DNA of 64,000 nucleotides from Amycolatopsis lexingtonensis (lineage in GTDB: Bacteria; Actinomycetota; Actinomycetes; Mycobacteriales; Pseudonocardiaceae). Below, piece by piece: positions 34,970-43,090 of this stretch. A model generated the notes under the pieces. That model was not told the origin of the DNA. It was given only the letters and a program-made list of their open reading frames with translations, and ran no database searches. Every line of letters begins with the position of its first letter. Within the stretch, counting starts at the first letter, position 1. Made by a program: the position numbers and the translations under genes. The stretch lies in contig NZ_JADBEG010000001.1 in NCBI RefSeq assembly GCF_014873755.1, positions 7,724,501 to 7,788,500 of the forward strand. Reading direction: 5' to 3'.

Positions 34970-34983
34970 CGTCAAGGAGCAGC

Positions 34984-35604
34984 ATGCCGCTGGAAGTCGC
35001 CGACGCGGTGCGCGTCGCGCTGAAACTGCTGGAAGACGAGGGTCTCGACAAGCTGACCGTACGGCGGCTCGCCACGGAGCTCGGCGTCAAAGCGCCCGCG
35101 TTGTACTGGCACTTCCGCAACAAGCGCGCGCTGCTCGACCACTTGACGGACGCGATCGTCGCGCCCGTCGTCGCCGGGCTGCCCGCTTCCGGTCCGTGGC
35201 TGGCGTGGCTCGAGGAGGCGGGTTTCGCGCTGCACACGGCGTTGCTCGCGCACCGCGACGGCGCCCGCGTCGCCCTCGGCGCGGACCTCCGGGTGGCCCG
35301 CGCGCTCGGCGAACTCGCCGAGCGCGCGACCGGCGTCCTGCACGACGCCGGCTTCCCGCTCGGCGAGGCGACCCGCGCGGCCGGGCTGCTGGTGCACTTC
35401 GTGCTCGGCCGGGCCGTCGAGGACCAGACGCGGCTGCCGCCCGCCGAGGAGGCCGCGGCGATCGCGTCGGCGTCGTTCCCGTTCCCGCTGATGGCCCGTG
35501 GCCTGCGCGAACGCGCCGGGTCGACGGTCGAGGCCGACTTCCGGTACGCCCTCGGTGTGCTGCTCGCCGGGCTGGACGCGACTAGCCGAGGTCGCGGCGG
35601 CTGA
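34984..35604 (+). CDS. TetR-family repressor with TetR-type C-terminal domain
   Basis: This encodes 206 residues; AAGGAG precedes ATG 34984. The N-terminal helix-turn-helix (LDKLTVRRLATELGVKAPALYWHF) is close to classical tetracycline repressors, and the C-terminal domain is of the TetR_C type. It probably represses itself and the divergent FAD monooxygenase through the twin operators. Its last 23 bases overlap the end of the convergent lysA gene. Confidence 0.92.
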   Translation: MPLEVADAVRVALKLLEDEGLDKLTVRRLATELGVKAPALYWHFRNKRALLDHLTDAIVAPVVAGLPASGPWLAWLEEAGFALHTALLAHRDGARVALGADLRVARALGELAERATGVLHDAGFPLGEATRAAGLLVHFVLGRAVEDQTRLPPAEEAAAIASASFPFPLMARGLRERAGSTVEADFRYALGVLLAGLDATSRGRGG

Positions 35605-36925
35605 GGTCCTCCTCGGTTTCGCGGCGCACCAGCAGCGTCGCGACGCCGTTCCGCACGCCGACCAGCGGCGGGCGGCCGACCTGGTTGTAGTTCGACGCCA
35701 GCGAGTGGTGGTACGCGCCGGTGCACGGCACGGCCAGCAGGTCGCCCGCGCGCAGGTCGGCGGGCAGCGCGATGCCGTCGGCCAGGATGTCGCCGGCCTC
35801 GCAGTGCCGGCCGACGACGGTCATCGTGACGCGCTTCGCGGTGGAGCGCCGGCCCACCATGCGCGTCGTGTACCGGGCGCCGTAGAGCGACGGCCGCGCG
35901 TTGTCGCTCATGCCGCCGTCGACCGCGACGAACGTGCGGCTGCCGCGCTTGACCGCGCACACGCGGTACACCGTGATCCCGGCCGGCCCGACGATCGCCC
36001 GGCCCGGCTCGATCGTCAAGCGGGGCAACGGGAAGTCGTGCGCCGCGCACTCGTAGGCGAGCGCCACGCGCAGCCGTCGCGAATACCCGCCGAGGTCGAA
36101 CGCGGGCTCACCGCACCCGTACGGCACGGCGTGCCCGCCGCCGAGGTCGAGCTCCCGCAACGTGACGCCGTGGGTGTCCCGCAGCCGGACGAGCACCTCG
36201 GCCATCCGCCGCGCGGCGGCTTCGTACCGGTCGACCCGCGAGACCTGCGAACCGATGTGGCAGTGCAGGCCGGCCAGCCGCAACCCGGGTTGCGCCAGGA
36301 CGGCCCGGGCCGCGGCGTCGACGTTGTCGGGCACGCCGTCGAGCAGTGAAAACCCGAACTTCTGCCCCTCGGCACCGGTGCTGATGGCGGCGTGCGCCCC
36401 GGCCGCGACGCCCGGCGTCACCCGGATCATCACCTGCTGCCCGCCGTGGGCGAGCGCGCCGAGCTGCTCGATCTCGTCGAGCGAGTCGACCACGATCCGC
36501 CGCACGCCGTAGCCGAGCGCGGCCTTCAGGTCTTCGGGCGTCTTCGCGTTGCCGTGCAGCAGCATGCGCTCGGCGGGAAAGCCGATCGAGCGGGCAACGG
36601 CGATCTCCCCGGCCGAGCAGGTGTCGAGCGACAACCCCTCCTCGGCGACCCAGCGCAGCACGGAGCGGGTGCAGAGAGCCTTGCTCGCGTAGGCGACCTC
36701 GACGTCAGGGAGCGTCTCGCGGTACTCGCGGGCGGTGTCGCGGACCTGCTGCTCGTCGATGAGGTAGGACGGCGTCCCGAAGCGGGCGGCGAGGTGACTG
36801 ACTCGCGCGCCGGCGAAGAGGAGCTCGCCGTCTTCGCCGAGTCGGGTGCTTCGCGGCCAGACTCCTGGCTCGAGGTGATCGGCGGCTTCGCAGCCGAGGC
36901 TGGGAAGAAGCTCGCTGAGCGTCAC
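35582..36925 (-). CDS. lysA: Diaminopimelate decarboxylase
   Basis: This encodes 447 residues (GTG start with GGAGG 7 bases upstream). The PLP lysine is in VAYASKAL; other class motifs are HCHIGSQ, LDLGGGHAVPYG, EPGRAIVGPAG and CEAGDILADG. It makes L-lysine from meso-DAP in the cytosol. It stands apart from argS and hom/thrC, the usual lysA neighbours in Actinobacteria, so it may be a second copy. Confidence 0.92.
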   Translation of the reverse strand: MTLSELLPSLGCEAADHLEPGVWPRSTRLGEDGELLFAGARVSHLAARFGTPSYLIDEQQVRDTAREYRETLPDVEVAYASKALCTRSVLRWVAEEGLSLDTCSAGEIAVARSIGFPAERMLLHGNAKTPEDLKAALGYGVRRIVVDSLDEIEQLGALAHGGQQVMIRVTPGVAAGAHAAISTGAEGQKFGFSLLDGVPDNVDAAARAVLAQPGLRLAGLHCHIGSQVSRVDRYEAAARRMAEVLVRLRDTHGVTLRELDLGGGHAVPYGCGEPAFDLGGYSRRLRVALAYECAAHDFPLPRLTIEPGRAIVGPAGITVYRVCAVKRGSRTFVAVDGGMSDNARPSLYGARYTTRMVGRRSTAKRVTMTVVGRHCEAGDILADGIALPADLRAGDLLAVPCTGAYHHSLASNYNQVGRPPLVGVRNGVATLLVRRETEEDLSRRDLG

Positions 36926-36959
36926 GGGTGCCTCCGGGCATCGCGGCGGATCGGACCCC

Positions 36960-37020
36960 GTCAGGACACCGCCGTCCGCGTCACCGGGCCTCCCCCGTGA
37001 ATGCGGTCCTGACGGTGTCC
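36960..37020 (-). promoter_or_regulatory. lysA leader with overlapping alternative stems and possible 7-codon uORF
   Basis: GTCAGGAC (36960-36967) can pair with 37006-37013, or GGACACCG (36964-36971) with 37013-37020; both are perfect 8-bp stems that exclude each other. On the lysA strand a GGGGGAGG box precedes GTG-ACG-CGG-ACG-GCG-GTG-TCC-TGA. It may be a folding switch, or a protein-binding dyad. No lysine codons are present. Confidence 0.35.
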
Positions 37021-37121
37021 CGGCGCCCGCTTACTCGTCCTTGACGCGCGGGTAACTCAGGCCACAGCGGGGGTGACCTGCGAAGAGTTGATTTCCGGTG
37101 CCGGCCGTCGTCACACCGGGC

Positions 37122-37975
37122 ATGGTTACCGACACGATGGACGAGACCGAGTTCGCCGAACTGACCGAGCGGCACCGGCGGGAGCTGCGGGTGCACTGCT
37201 ACCGGCTCCTGGGGTCGCTCGACGAGGCCGAGGACCGCGCGTGGTCCCGGCGCTGGACCTGGCCGTGGCTTCCGATTCGCACTTGGCGCCCCGGCCGGCC
37301 GCGGCGGTCCCGTGGCTGCAGCCGGCGCCGGACGACCTGCTGGACGTGGCGATCGCCCGGGAGACGGTCGAGCTGGCGTTCCTCGCCGCCGTCCAGTACC
37401 TCCCGCCCCGGCAACGTGCGGTGCTGATCCTCCGCGACGTCGTCGGCTGGTCGGCGAAGGAGACGGCGATCGCGTTGGAGACAACCCCCGCTTCGGTGAG
37501 CAGCTCGCTTCAGCGTGCACGAGCCGAGCTGAAGGAGCAGCTGCCCGCGCGGCGCACGGAGTGGCGAGCCGAGTCGAGCGGTGCCGAGCGGGCGGTCGTC
37601 TCCCGCTACATCGCGGCGATCACGGCCGCGGACGACACGGCCATCGCGGCCGTGCTGAGCGACGACGTCCGCTGCAGCCACCAGCCGGGCGCCGGTGGTC
37701 ATCGCGGCCCCGAACCGACTTGGTACCGCGGGCTGGCGACGGTTCTCGAAGGCTGGGCCCCGGTGCTGCACGGGGCGGTGCCGATGGAGCTGCGGATGGT
37801 CCCGGTCCGCGCGAACGGTGGCCCGGCCGTGGCGACGTACCTGCGCCACGACGGCCGGTTCCACGCGTTCGGCTTGAACGTGTTGTCGATCGGCGGCGGC
37901 CGGGTGACCGAGGTGACGACGTTCGCCGCGGGCGTCTTCGGGAAGTTCGGGCAGCCGCTCGTGCTCGAGCCTTAG
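37122..37975 (+). pseudogene. ECF sigma factor (SigJ-like with SnoaL tail), frameshifted and internally deleted
   Basis: The gene starts normally at ATG 37122 (FAELTERHRRELRVHCYRLL, region 2.1-2.2), then breaks near 37235-37248. Sequence resumes in another frame at region 3/4: VPWLQPAPDDLLD, ARETVELAFLAAVQYLPPRQ, the sigma-4 helix-turn-helix (DVVGWSAKETAIALETTPAS) and a C-terminal SnoaL-like domain ending at 37975. Most of region 2, including the -10 recognition helix, is missing. It should be inactive as a sigma factor, although a fragment with region 4 plus SnoaL could be translated from an internal GTG. The good codon use after the break suggests a recent event. Confidence 0.8.
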
Positions 37976-38130
37976 CGGATCCGCTCCGGGACGGTGTCGA
38001 GCTCATGCACCATGAGCACGGCCAGCTCGAGTGCCTTGGCGTCGCTGAGCTCGGTGTGCTCGACGACGATGTCCTTCACGCGGTCGACGCGCAGCTGGTA
38101 GCGGGTGACGGGTGCGGTGGTACTGGTCAT
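37972..38130 (-). CDS. Conserved-looking 52-residue small protein
   Basis: This encodes 52 residues: a Thr-rich start, then a likely strand (YQLRVDRVKDIVVEHT) and helix (DAKALELAVLMVHEL). Its ATG overlaps the stop of the Cys-rich gene (ATGA), making it the third coupled gene of the desaturase operon. It is not recognised. Its role is probably linked to the desaturase or the Cys-rich protein. It ends 1-4 bases inside the sigma pseudogene stop region. Confidence 0.65.
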   Translation of the reverse strand: MTSTTAPVTRYQLRVDRVKDIVVEHTELSDAKALELAVLMVHELDTVPERIR

Positions 38131-38333
38131 TGGTCTGCCCTCGGCTTCTCTGGTGCTTTGACGTGGTCTTTCGGGGTGCCGCAGACGCAGCCGCGGTCGA
38201 CGGCCGCGCCGGCCGTGGTGGCGGCGCAGTAGCGGCGGGCGATCGCGTCGTGCGTGCCGAGCGGGTGCGGGCAGCTCGGGCAGCGGGTGCCGGAACGGGT
38301 CTCTTCGGACGTGTCCGGTGCCGGGGTCGTCAT
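38127..38333 (-). CDS. Small Cys-rich (RGCVC) putative zinc-binding protein
   Basis: This encodes 68 residues. Cysteines at 18, 21, 36, 49 and 51 and histidines at 23 and 28 (RCPSCPHPLGTHD, RRYCAAT, RGCVCG) suggest a zinc ribbon or metal cluster. ATG 38333 overlaps the desaturase stop (ATGA), and its own stop overlaps the next start. RGCVC-type small proteins are seen elsewhere in Actinobacteria, but the function is unknown. Confidence 0.72.
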   Translation of the reverse strand: MTTPAPDTSEETRSGTRCPSCPHPLGTHDAIARRYCAATTAGAAVDRGCVCGTPKDHVKAPEKPRADQ

Positions 38334-39373
38334 GCCGCCACCTCCGCCGGCCGCCGCCGCAAGGGCTCGCCCGCTTCGTGCAGGTGCTGCAGCACGTACC
38401 CGTAGGAGCGGGCCCAGCCGCACTCGGCGTAGGAAATCCCGTGCCGGGCGCAGAAGTCCCGGACGATCACCTGCGCGTGCTTGAGGGAGGGCCGGGCCAT
38501 GCTCGGGAACAGGTGGTGCTCGATCTGGTAGTTCAGCCCGCCCAGCACGAAGTCCGCCACCGGGCCGCCGCGGACGTTGCGCGAGGTCAGGACCTGCTTG
38601 CGCAGGAAGTCGAGCTTGTGCCCGCTCGACAGCATCGCCATGCCCTTGTGGTTGGGCGCGAACGAGCAGCCCATGTACAGCCCCCACAGGAACTGGTGCA
38701 CGAGGATGAAGATGATGCCGGTGAGCGGTGAGAGCACGACGAACACCGCGGTGAGGTAGGCCGCCAGGTGCGCGATCAGCAGGGCGGACTCGAGCTTGCG
38801 CCGGCGGATGTCCTTGCGCAACACGGCTTTCACGCTCGAAACGTGCAGGTTGAGGCCTTCGAGCAGGAGCAGCGGGAAGAACAGGAACGCCTGGTACTTC
38901 GCGATCCAGCGCAGGAAGCCGCGCTTGCGGGCGCTTTGCGCCTTGCTGAACGCGAGCGCCGCGATGTCGACGTCCGGGTCCTCGTCCTCGTTGTTCGGGT
39001 TGGCGTGGTGGCGCGTGTGCGTGCTCATCCACCAGCCGTAGCTCAGCCCGGTCAGTCCACCGTGGACCATGCCGGTGACGTCGTTCGCCCGGCGGCCGCG
39101 GAAGATCTGCTTGTGCCCGGCGTCGTGTCCGATGAACGACAGCTGCGCGAACATCATCGCGAAGAACGCGGCGAGGAAGAGCTGCCACCACGAGTCGCCG
39201 AGGAAGGCGAAGGCGACCCAGCCGCCGCCGAACGCGAGGAGGTTGAGCCCGATGCGCACGGCGTAGTGCCGCCGCCGCCGCCGGAGGAGCCCGGCGGCTT
39301 TGATCAGGCGCGACAGCTCGGCGAAATCACTGCCCGCCGTGGCCGCGGCATCCGGAAGTTGGGTAGAGGTCAT
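38330..39373 (-). CDS. Membrane fatty acid desaturase
   Basis: This encodes 347 residues from ATG 39373. The three histidine boxes of acyl-lipid/acyl-CoA desaturases are intact: HDAGHK, HTRHHANPN and QIEHHLFP, between four or so membrane helices. It uses a di-iron centre and O2 to introduce a double bond in membrane lipids. It leads a three-gene operon with two tiny genes, which is unusual; an electron-transfer partner is not adjacent. Confidence 0.92.
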   Translation of the reverse strand: MTSTQLPDAAATAGSDFAELSRLIKAAGLLRRRRRHYAVRIGLNLLAFGGGWVAFAFLGDSWWQLFLAAFFAMMFAQLSFIGHDAGHKQIFRGRRANDVTGMVHGGLTGLSYGWWMSTHTRHHANPNNEDEDPDVDIAALAFSKAQSARKRGFLRWIAKYQAFLFFPLLLLEGLNLHVSSVKAVLRKDIRRRKLESALLIAHLAAYLTAVFVVLSPLTGIIFILVHQFLWGLYMGCSFAPNHKGMAMLSSGHKLDFLRKQVLTSRNVRGGPVADFVLGGLNYQIEHHLFPSMARPSLKHAQVIVRDFCARHGISYAECGWARSYGYVLQHLHEAGEPLRRRPAEVAA

Positions 39374-39841
39374 CGGCGTCACCGCTCTGGTTAGGACATG
39401 AAAGCTTGTCCAGCAACGGTTTCCGCCCCGACGGGGTCCGGGTCCGGTCCGGGAAAAGGGCACTGGGGCCTGGCCGCGGTGGTACCGCGTCCTACGTCAA
39501 CACTCTCACCCCGGTGCCGGATTGGCAATTCCCCGCAGGCCGCCGAAAAGGTGTACAGTCAGCCACATCGGGATGAAGGTGACCCACCACACACCCGAGA
39601 CCTTCCCGCCGGAGCGATCCGGCCGGGGACAGGAGTCGAGCCCGGGCCGGAAACCCGCTCGTACGCAGCCGTGCCGGCTGATCAGCCGGCGAGCAGCCGC
39701 CCGTAGCCGCCGAAAGCGACACTCGAGGCGCCCAGTTGGGTTGCTGCAGCGTGTTCCGTTCCGCCCCGGTTTCCTGTCATCAGGTGGCTCGTCGGCGAGC
39801 CGAGTTCCGGGTGTTCACTGCGCGCCGATGAGCCGCCACCT
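39374..39841. other. 468-base non-coding stretch between desaturase and DapA-family genes
   Basis: No convincing gene. It contains a perfect 18-base palindrome GCCGGCTGATCAGCCGGC (39673-39690), a GC-rich hairpin-prone region 39600-39670, and an ATTG-G-CAAT element near 39523. It would include the desaturase promoter and leader. A GGTGGTACCGCG string at 39476-39487 resembles a T-box core but lacks the rest of that element. Confidence 0.5.
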
Positions 39842-40759
39842 TCACGAAAGTCCCCACGACGACAACATGCTGAAGAGCTGATCGCGTTCGACCGCGGTCA
39901 GCAAGCGGCTCGGCGGCCGGACGTCGGCGCGGCACAGGCCCAGCTGGGCGAGCGCGTCCTTGACCACGCTGACGTTGTTGGCGTTCCCGTTCGCGGCGCG
40001 GAGCTCTTCGAAGGGCCGGATCCGCTCCCAGACCGCCATCGCCGCCGGGTAGTCCCCTGTGGACAGTGCGCGGAACATCGCCAGCGACGTCGCCGGGTCG
40101 ACGTTGACCAGCCCCGAGGTGAAGCCGGTGGCGCCGACGGCGAAGTAGCCGGGTGCCGACAGCTCCGCCAGCCCGGCGATCCAGACGAACCGTTCGAAGC
40201 CGGCGTCGCGCGCCACCGAGCCGAACCGGACCGGGTCCGGCACCGCGTACTTCACGCCGATGACGTTCGGCGCCGCCTCGCCCAGCGCGCGCAGCTGCTC
40301 GCCGGCGATCGCGGGGTTGCGGACGTAGAGCACGACGCCGAGTTCCGGCACCGCGCCGGCGATCGCCGCGTGGTAGTCGACCCAGCCGTCGCCGGAGACG
40401 TACGGGTGCACCGGCTGGTGGATCATGATCATGTCGGCCCCGGCGTCCCGCGCGTGGGTCGCGGCCCGCGTCGCCGAAGCGACGTCGTGCCCGATGCCGG
40501 CGAGCACACTGGCCCGGCCCGCGGTGGCCTCGACGGTGATTTCCAGGCACTGCCGCGCTTCGGCGGCGTCGAGCGCGTAGAACTCGCCGGTGTTCCCGTT
40601 CGGCGTCACGACCTCGATGCCGCTGGTGATCAGCCGGTCCACCAGCTTCGCGTACGTCCCGGCGTCGACGGCGCCCTCGGCGTCGAAGGGCGTGACCGGG
40701 ATGGCCACCACGCCCGAGAGTCGGCGCTTCTGCTCCTCGAACGTGCTCGCCACTGACAT
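39842..40759 (-). CDS. Dihydrodipicolinate synthase-family (DapA-like) aldolase/dehydratase
   Basis: This encodes 305 residues with a TIM barrel. The Schiff-base lysine is in NVIGVKYA, and the TPNGNTGEFYALD motif replaces the usual TTGE region. YVRNP stands where DapA has YNVPxR, so it is unlikely to be true DapA. Relatives act on sugar acids (5-dehydro-4-deoxyglucarate dehydratase, KDG aldolase) or other 2-keto acids. It is divergent from an ABC importer, which may bring in its substrate. Confidence 0.85.
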   Translation of the reverse strand: MSVASTFEEQKRRLSGVVAIPVTPFDAEGAVDAGTYAKLVDRLITSGIEVVTPNGNTGEFYALDAAEARQCLEITVEATAGRASVLAGIGHDVASATRAATHARDAGADMIMIHQPVHPYVSGDGWVDYHAAIAGAVPELGVVLYVRNPAIAGEQLRALGEAAPNVIGVKYAVPDPVRFGSVARDAGFERFVWIAGLAELSAPGYFAVGATGFTSGLVNVDPATSLAMFRALSTGDYPAAMAVWERIRPFEELRAANGNANNVSVVKDALAQLGLCRADVRPPSRLLTAVERDQLFSMLSSWGLS

Positions 40760-40767
40760 GTCCTATC

Positions 40768-40797
40768 TGATATACGATGCGGCGTACAACATTATCA
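40768..40797. promoter_or_regulatory. Candidate operator between DapA-like gene and ABC importer
   Basis: TACG-N6-CGTA (40773-40786) lies between TGATA (40768) and TATCA (40793), an A/T-rich island in the 55-base divergent gap. No regulator gene is adjacent; a GntR/FCD-type regulator is possible. Binding is inferred. Confidence 0.4.
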
Positions 40798-40814
40798 CGG
40801 ACCCAGGAGCAGCC

Positions 40815-42044
40815 ATGCACCGTCGCACCGGCTTCCGATTCCGACGAATGTTGCTGGCGGCGAGCCTCGCCGCCGGTCTGGCCGCCTGTGGCGCACCCGG
40901 CGGTGACGGCGGCGGCCAGGCCGCGGATCCGAAGGCTGTGCCGGACAAGCCGAGCAAGCCGGTCGAGCTGAACATCCTCGACGTCGCGGGCAACCTGCAG
41001 CTCACCAAGCAGATGATCGAGAACTTCAAGGCCGCCCACCCCGAAGTGCTCGCGAAGGTGACGTACTCGACCGCGCCCGCGCCGAGCATGGCGGGCAAGC
41101 TCAAGGCCGAGCAGGACGGCGGGGTCGCCCAGACGCACCTGGTCCTCAGCGGCACCGACGGCCTCTCCGCCGGCATCGCCAACGGCACCCTCGCCAAGGT
41201 CCTCCCGGACTTCTCCGGCCGGTTCCCGAACCTCATGCAGAACTACCTCGAGCCGGCCGCCAAGATGCAGGAACTCGCCAACGGCTACGGCGTCGAGGTC
41301 GTCTACTACCCCTCCGGCCCGCTCCTGGAGTTCAACCCCGGCGCGGTGCCGGCCGCGCCCGCGTCCCCGCAGCAGCTGCTCGACTGGGCCAAGGCGCACC
41401 CCGAGAAGTTCCAGTACGCGCAGCCGGCCAACTCCGGCCCGGGCCGGACGTTCCTGATGGGACTGCCGTACCTGCTCGGCGACCAGGATCCCAAGGACCC
41501 GGACAAGGGCTGGGACAAGACCTGGGCGTTCCTGCAGGAGCTCGGCAAGTACGTGAAGTACTACCCGTCGGGCACCACCGAGACGATGAAGAACCTGGCG
41601 TCGGGCTCGGTGGACATGATCATGTCCACCACCGGCTGGGACATCAACCCGCGGAAGCTCGGCACCGTGCCGAACACGGTCAAGACCGCGATCATGCAGC
41701 CGATGCACTGGGTCACCGACGCCCAGTACGCCCTGATGCCGAAGGGCCTCTCGCCCGACCAGGAGTCGGCGATCCTGCAGCTGATCGCGTGGATGCTCAA
41801 GCCGGACCAGCAGGCGATCGCCTACGACGACGGCTACTTCTACCCCGGCCCGGCCGTCAAGGACGTCACCCTCCAGATGGCGCCGCAGAAGAGCCAGGAC
41901 ACGATCAAGCAGTTCGGGCGCCCGGAGTACGAGCAGTGGATCGCGCAGTACCCCAAGGAGACGTCACTGCCCGCCGAACAGCAGGTCAAGGCGTTCGACA
42001 AGTGGAACCAGCTGGTCGGCGGCTCGAAGGTCGGCAAGAAGTGA
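40815..42044 (+). CDS. ABC transporter substrate-binding lipoprotein
   Basis: This encodes 409 residues from ATG 40815 (AGGAG upstream). The signal has Tat-like arginines (RFRRMLLAA) and a LAAC lipobox. The periplasmic-binding fold of family 1/iron-spermidine-thiamine type shows PVELNILDVAGNLQLTKQMIENF and MSTTGWDINPRKLG. It delivers an unknown small ligand to the two permeases encoded downstream. The stop overlaps the ATPase start (GTGA). Confidence 0.88.
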   Translation: MHRRTGFRFRRMLLAASLAAGLAACGAPGGDGGGQAADPKAVPDKPSKPVELNILDVAGNLQLTKQMIENFKAAHPEVLAKVTYSTAPAPSMAGKLKAEQDGGVAQTHLVLSGTDGLSAGIANGTLAKVLPDFSGRFPNLMQNYLEPAAKMQELANGYGVEVVYYPSGPLLEFNPGAVPAAPASPQQLLDWAKAHPEKFQYAQPANSGPGRTFLMGLPYLLGDQDPKDPDKGWDKTWAFLQELGKYVKYYPSGTTETMKNLASGSVDMIMSTTGWDINPRKLGTVPNTVKTAIMQPMHWVTDAQYALMPKGLSPDQESAILQLIAWMLKPDQQAIAYDDGYFYPGPAVKDVTLQMAPQKSQDTIKQFGRPEYEQWIAQYPKETSLPAEQQVKAFDKWNQLVGGSKVGKK

Positions 42045-43090
42045 CGTTCGAGCGGCTGCGCCTCGACGGGGTCTCCCGCAGCTTCGGCACCGCGAACGCC
42101 CTGCGCGACCTCGACCTCGCCATCACACGCGGCGAGTTCGTGGCCCTGCTCGGCCCGTCGGGCTGCGGCAAGTCGACCGCGCTCAACTGCCTGGCCGGCC
42201 TGCTCCCGCTGACCGGCGGCAGCATCTGGCTCGACGACACCCGCATCGACGGCCGCCCGCCGGAGCAGCGCGGGTTCGGGATGGTGTTCCAGAACTACGC
42301 GCTGTTCCCGCACCTGTCCGTCCGCGCCAACGTCGGCTTCGGCCTCAAGATGCGCAAGGTCGCCCGCGCCGAAGCCCGCCGCCGGGTCGACGACGCCCTC
42401 CGCCTCGTCCAGCTCACCGAGCACGCGGCGAAGTTCCCGGCGCAGCTCTCCGGCGGCCAGCAACAGCGCGTCGCCATCGCCCGCGCCGTCGTGCTGGAGC
42501 CACCGGTGGTCCTGATGGACGAACCGCTGTCCAACCTGGACGCCAAGCTCCGCCTCGAGATGCGGATGGAGATCCGCCGCCTCCACCAGACGCTCGGGCT
42601 GACCACCGTCTACGTCACCCACGACCAGGAGGAGGCCCTGTCGCTGGCCGACCGCCTGGTGGTGCTCCGCGAGGGCGCGGTCCAGCAGGTCGGCACCCCG
42701 GAGGAGGTCTACGCGCAGCCGGTGAACAGCTACGTCGCCTCCTTCATGGGCTACCGCAACCTCCTGGACGTGACGGTCACCGGCACCGCCGGCTCCTCGG
42801 TCACCGTCGAAGGCGACGGTGTCCGCCTGACCGGCGCGAACCGCGGCTCGCTCGCGGAAGGCCCCGCGAAGGTGGCGATCCGCCCCGAGGACTTCGTCGT
42901 CGGTGACGGCGCGGAGAACGCCCTCGACGTCACGATCGAGATCGTCGAGTACCACGGCCGCGAGCTGTCCGTCTCCTCCCGGCTGCCGACCGGGGTGCCG
43001 GTCTACTTCCGGACGGACAAGCGCCTGGCCCCCGGCGACACCGCGAAGATCGGCGTCCCGGCCGAGCGGGTTCTGGTGTTCGCGCCGTGA
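42041..43090 (+). CDS. ABC transporter ATPase with TOBE domain
   Basis: This encodes 349 residues from GTG 42041. Walker A is GPSGCGKST, the signature [14 protein letters not shown], Walker B VLMDEPLSNLDAKLR, and the H-loop THDQEEA. A C-terminal TOBE regulatory domain (KVAIRPEDFVV) is typical of polyamine, iron, thiamine and phosphonate importers. Both ends overlap neighbours by 4 bases. Confidence 0.93.
   Translation: MTFERLRLDGVSRSFGTANALRDLDLAITRGEFVALLGPSGCGKSTALNCLAGLLPLTGGSIWLDDTRIDGRPPEQRGFGMVFQNYALFPHLSVRANVGFGLKMRKVARAEARRRVDDALRLVQLTEHAAKFPAQLSGGQQQRVAIARAVVLEPPVVLMDEPLSNLDAKLRLEMRMEIRRLHQTLGLTTVYVTHDQEEALSLADRLVVLREGAVQQVGTPEEVYAQPVNSYVASFMGYRNLLDVTVTGTAGSSVTVEGDGVRLTGANRGSLAEGPAKVAIRPEDFVVGDGAENALDVTIEIVEYHGRELSVSSRLPTGVPVYFRTDKRLAPGDTAKIGVPAERVLVFAP

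Noticed and set aside
39476..39487. GGTGGTACCGCG, resembling the T-box antiterminator core
   Set aside because: On the + strand there is no gene downstream for over 1.3 kb, no specifier stem was visible, and GGTACC is palindromic so the string occurs by chance in GC-rich DNA.
39550..39720. Possible c-di-AMP (ydaO-type) riboswitch
   Set aside because: Some G/C-rich and GGAAACCC strings looked similar, but the conserved core could not be aligned and no suitable downstream gene lies in the right orientation.
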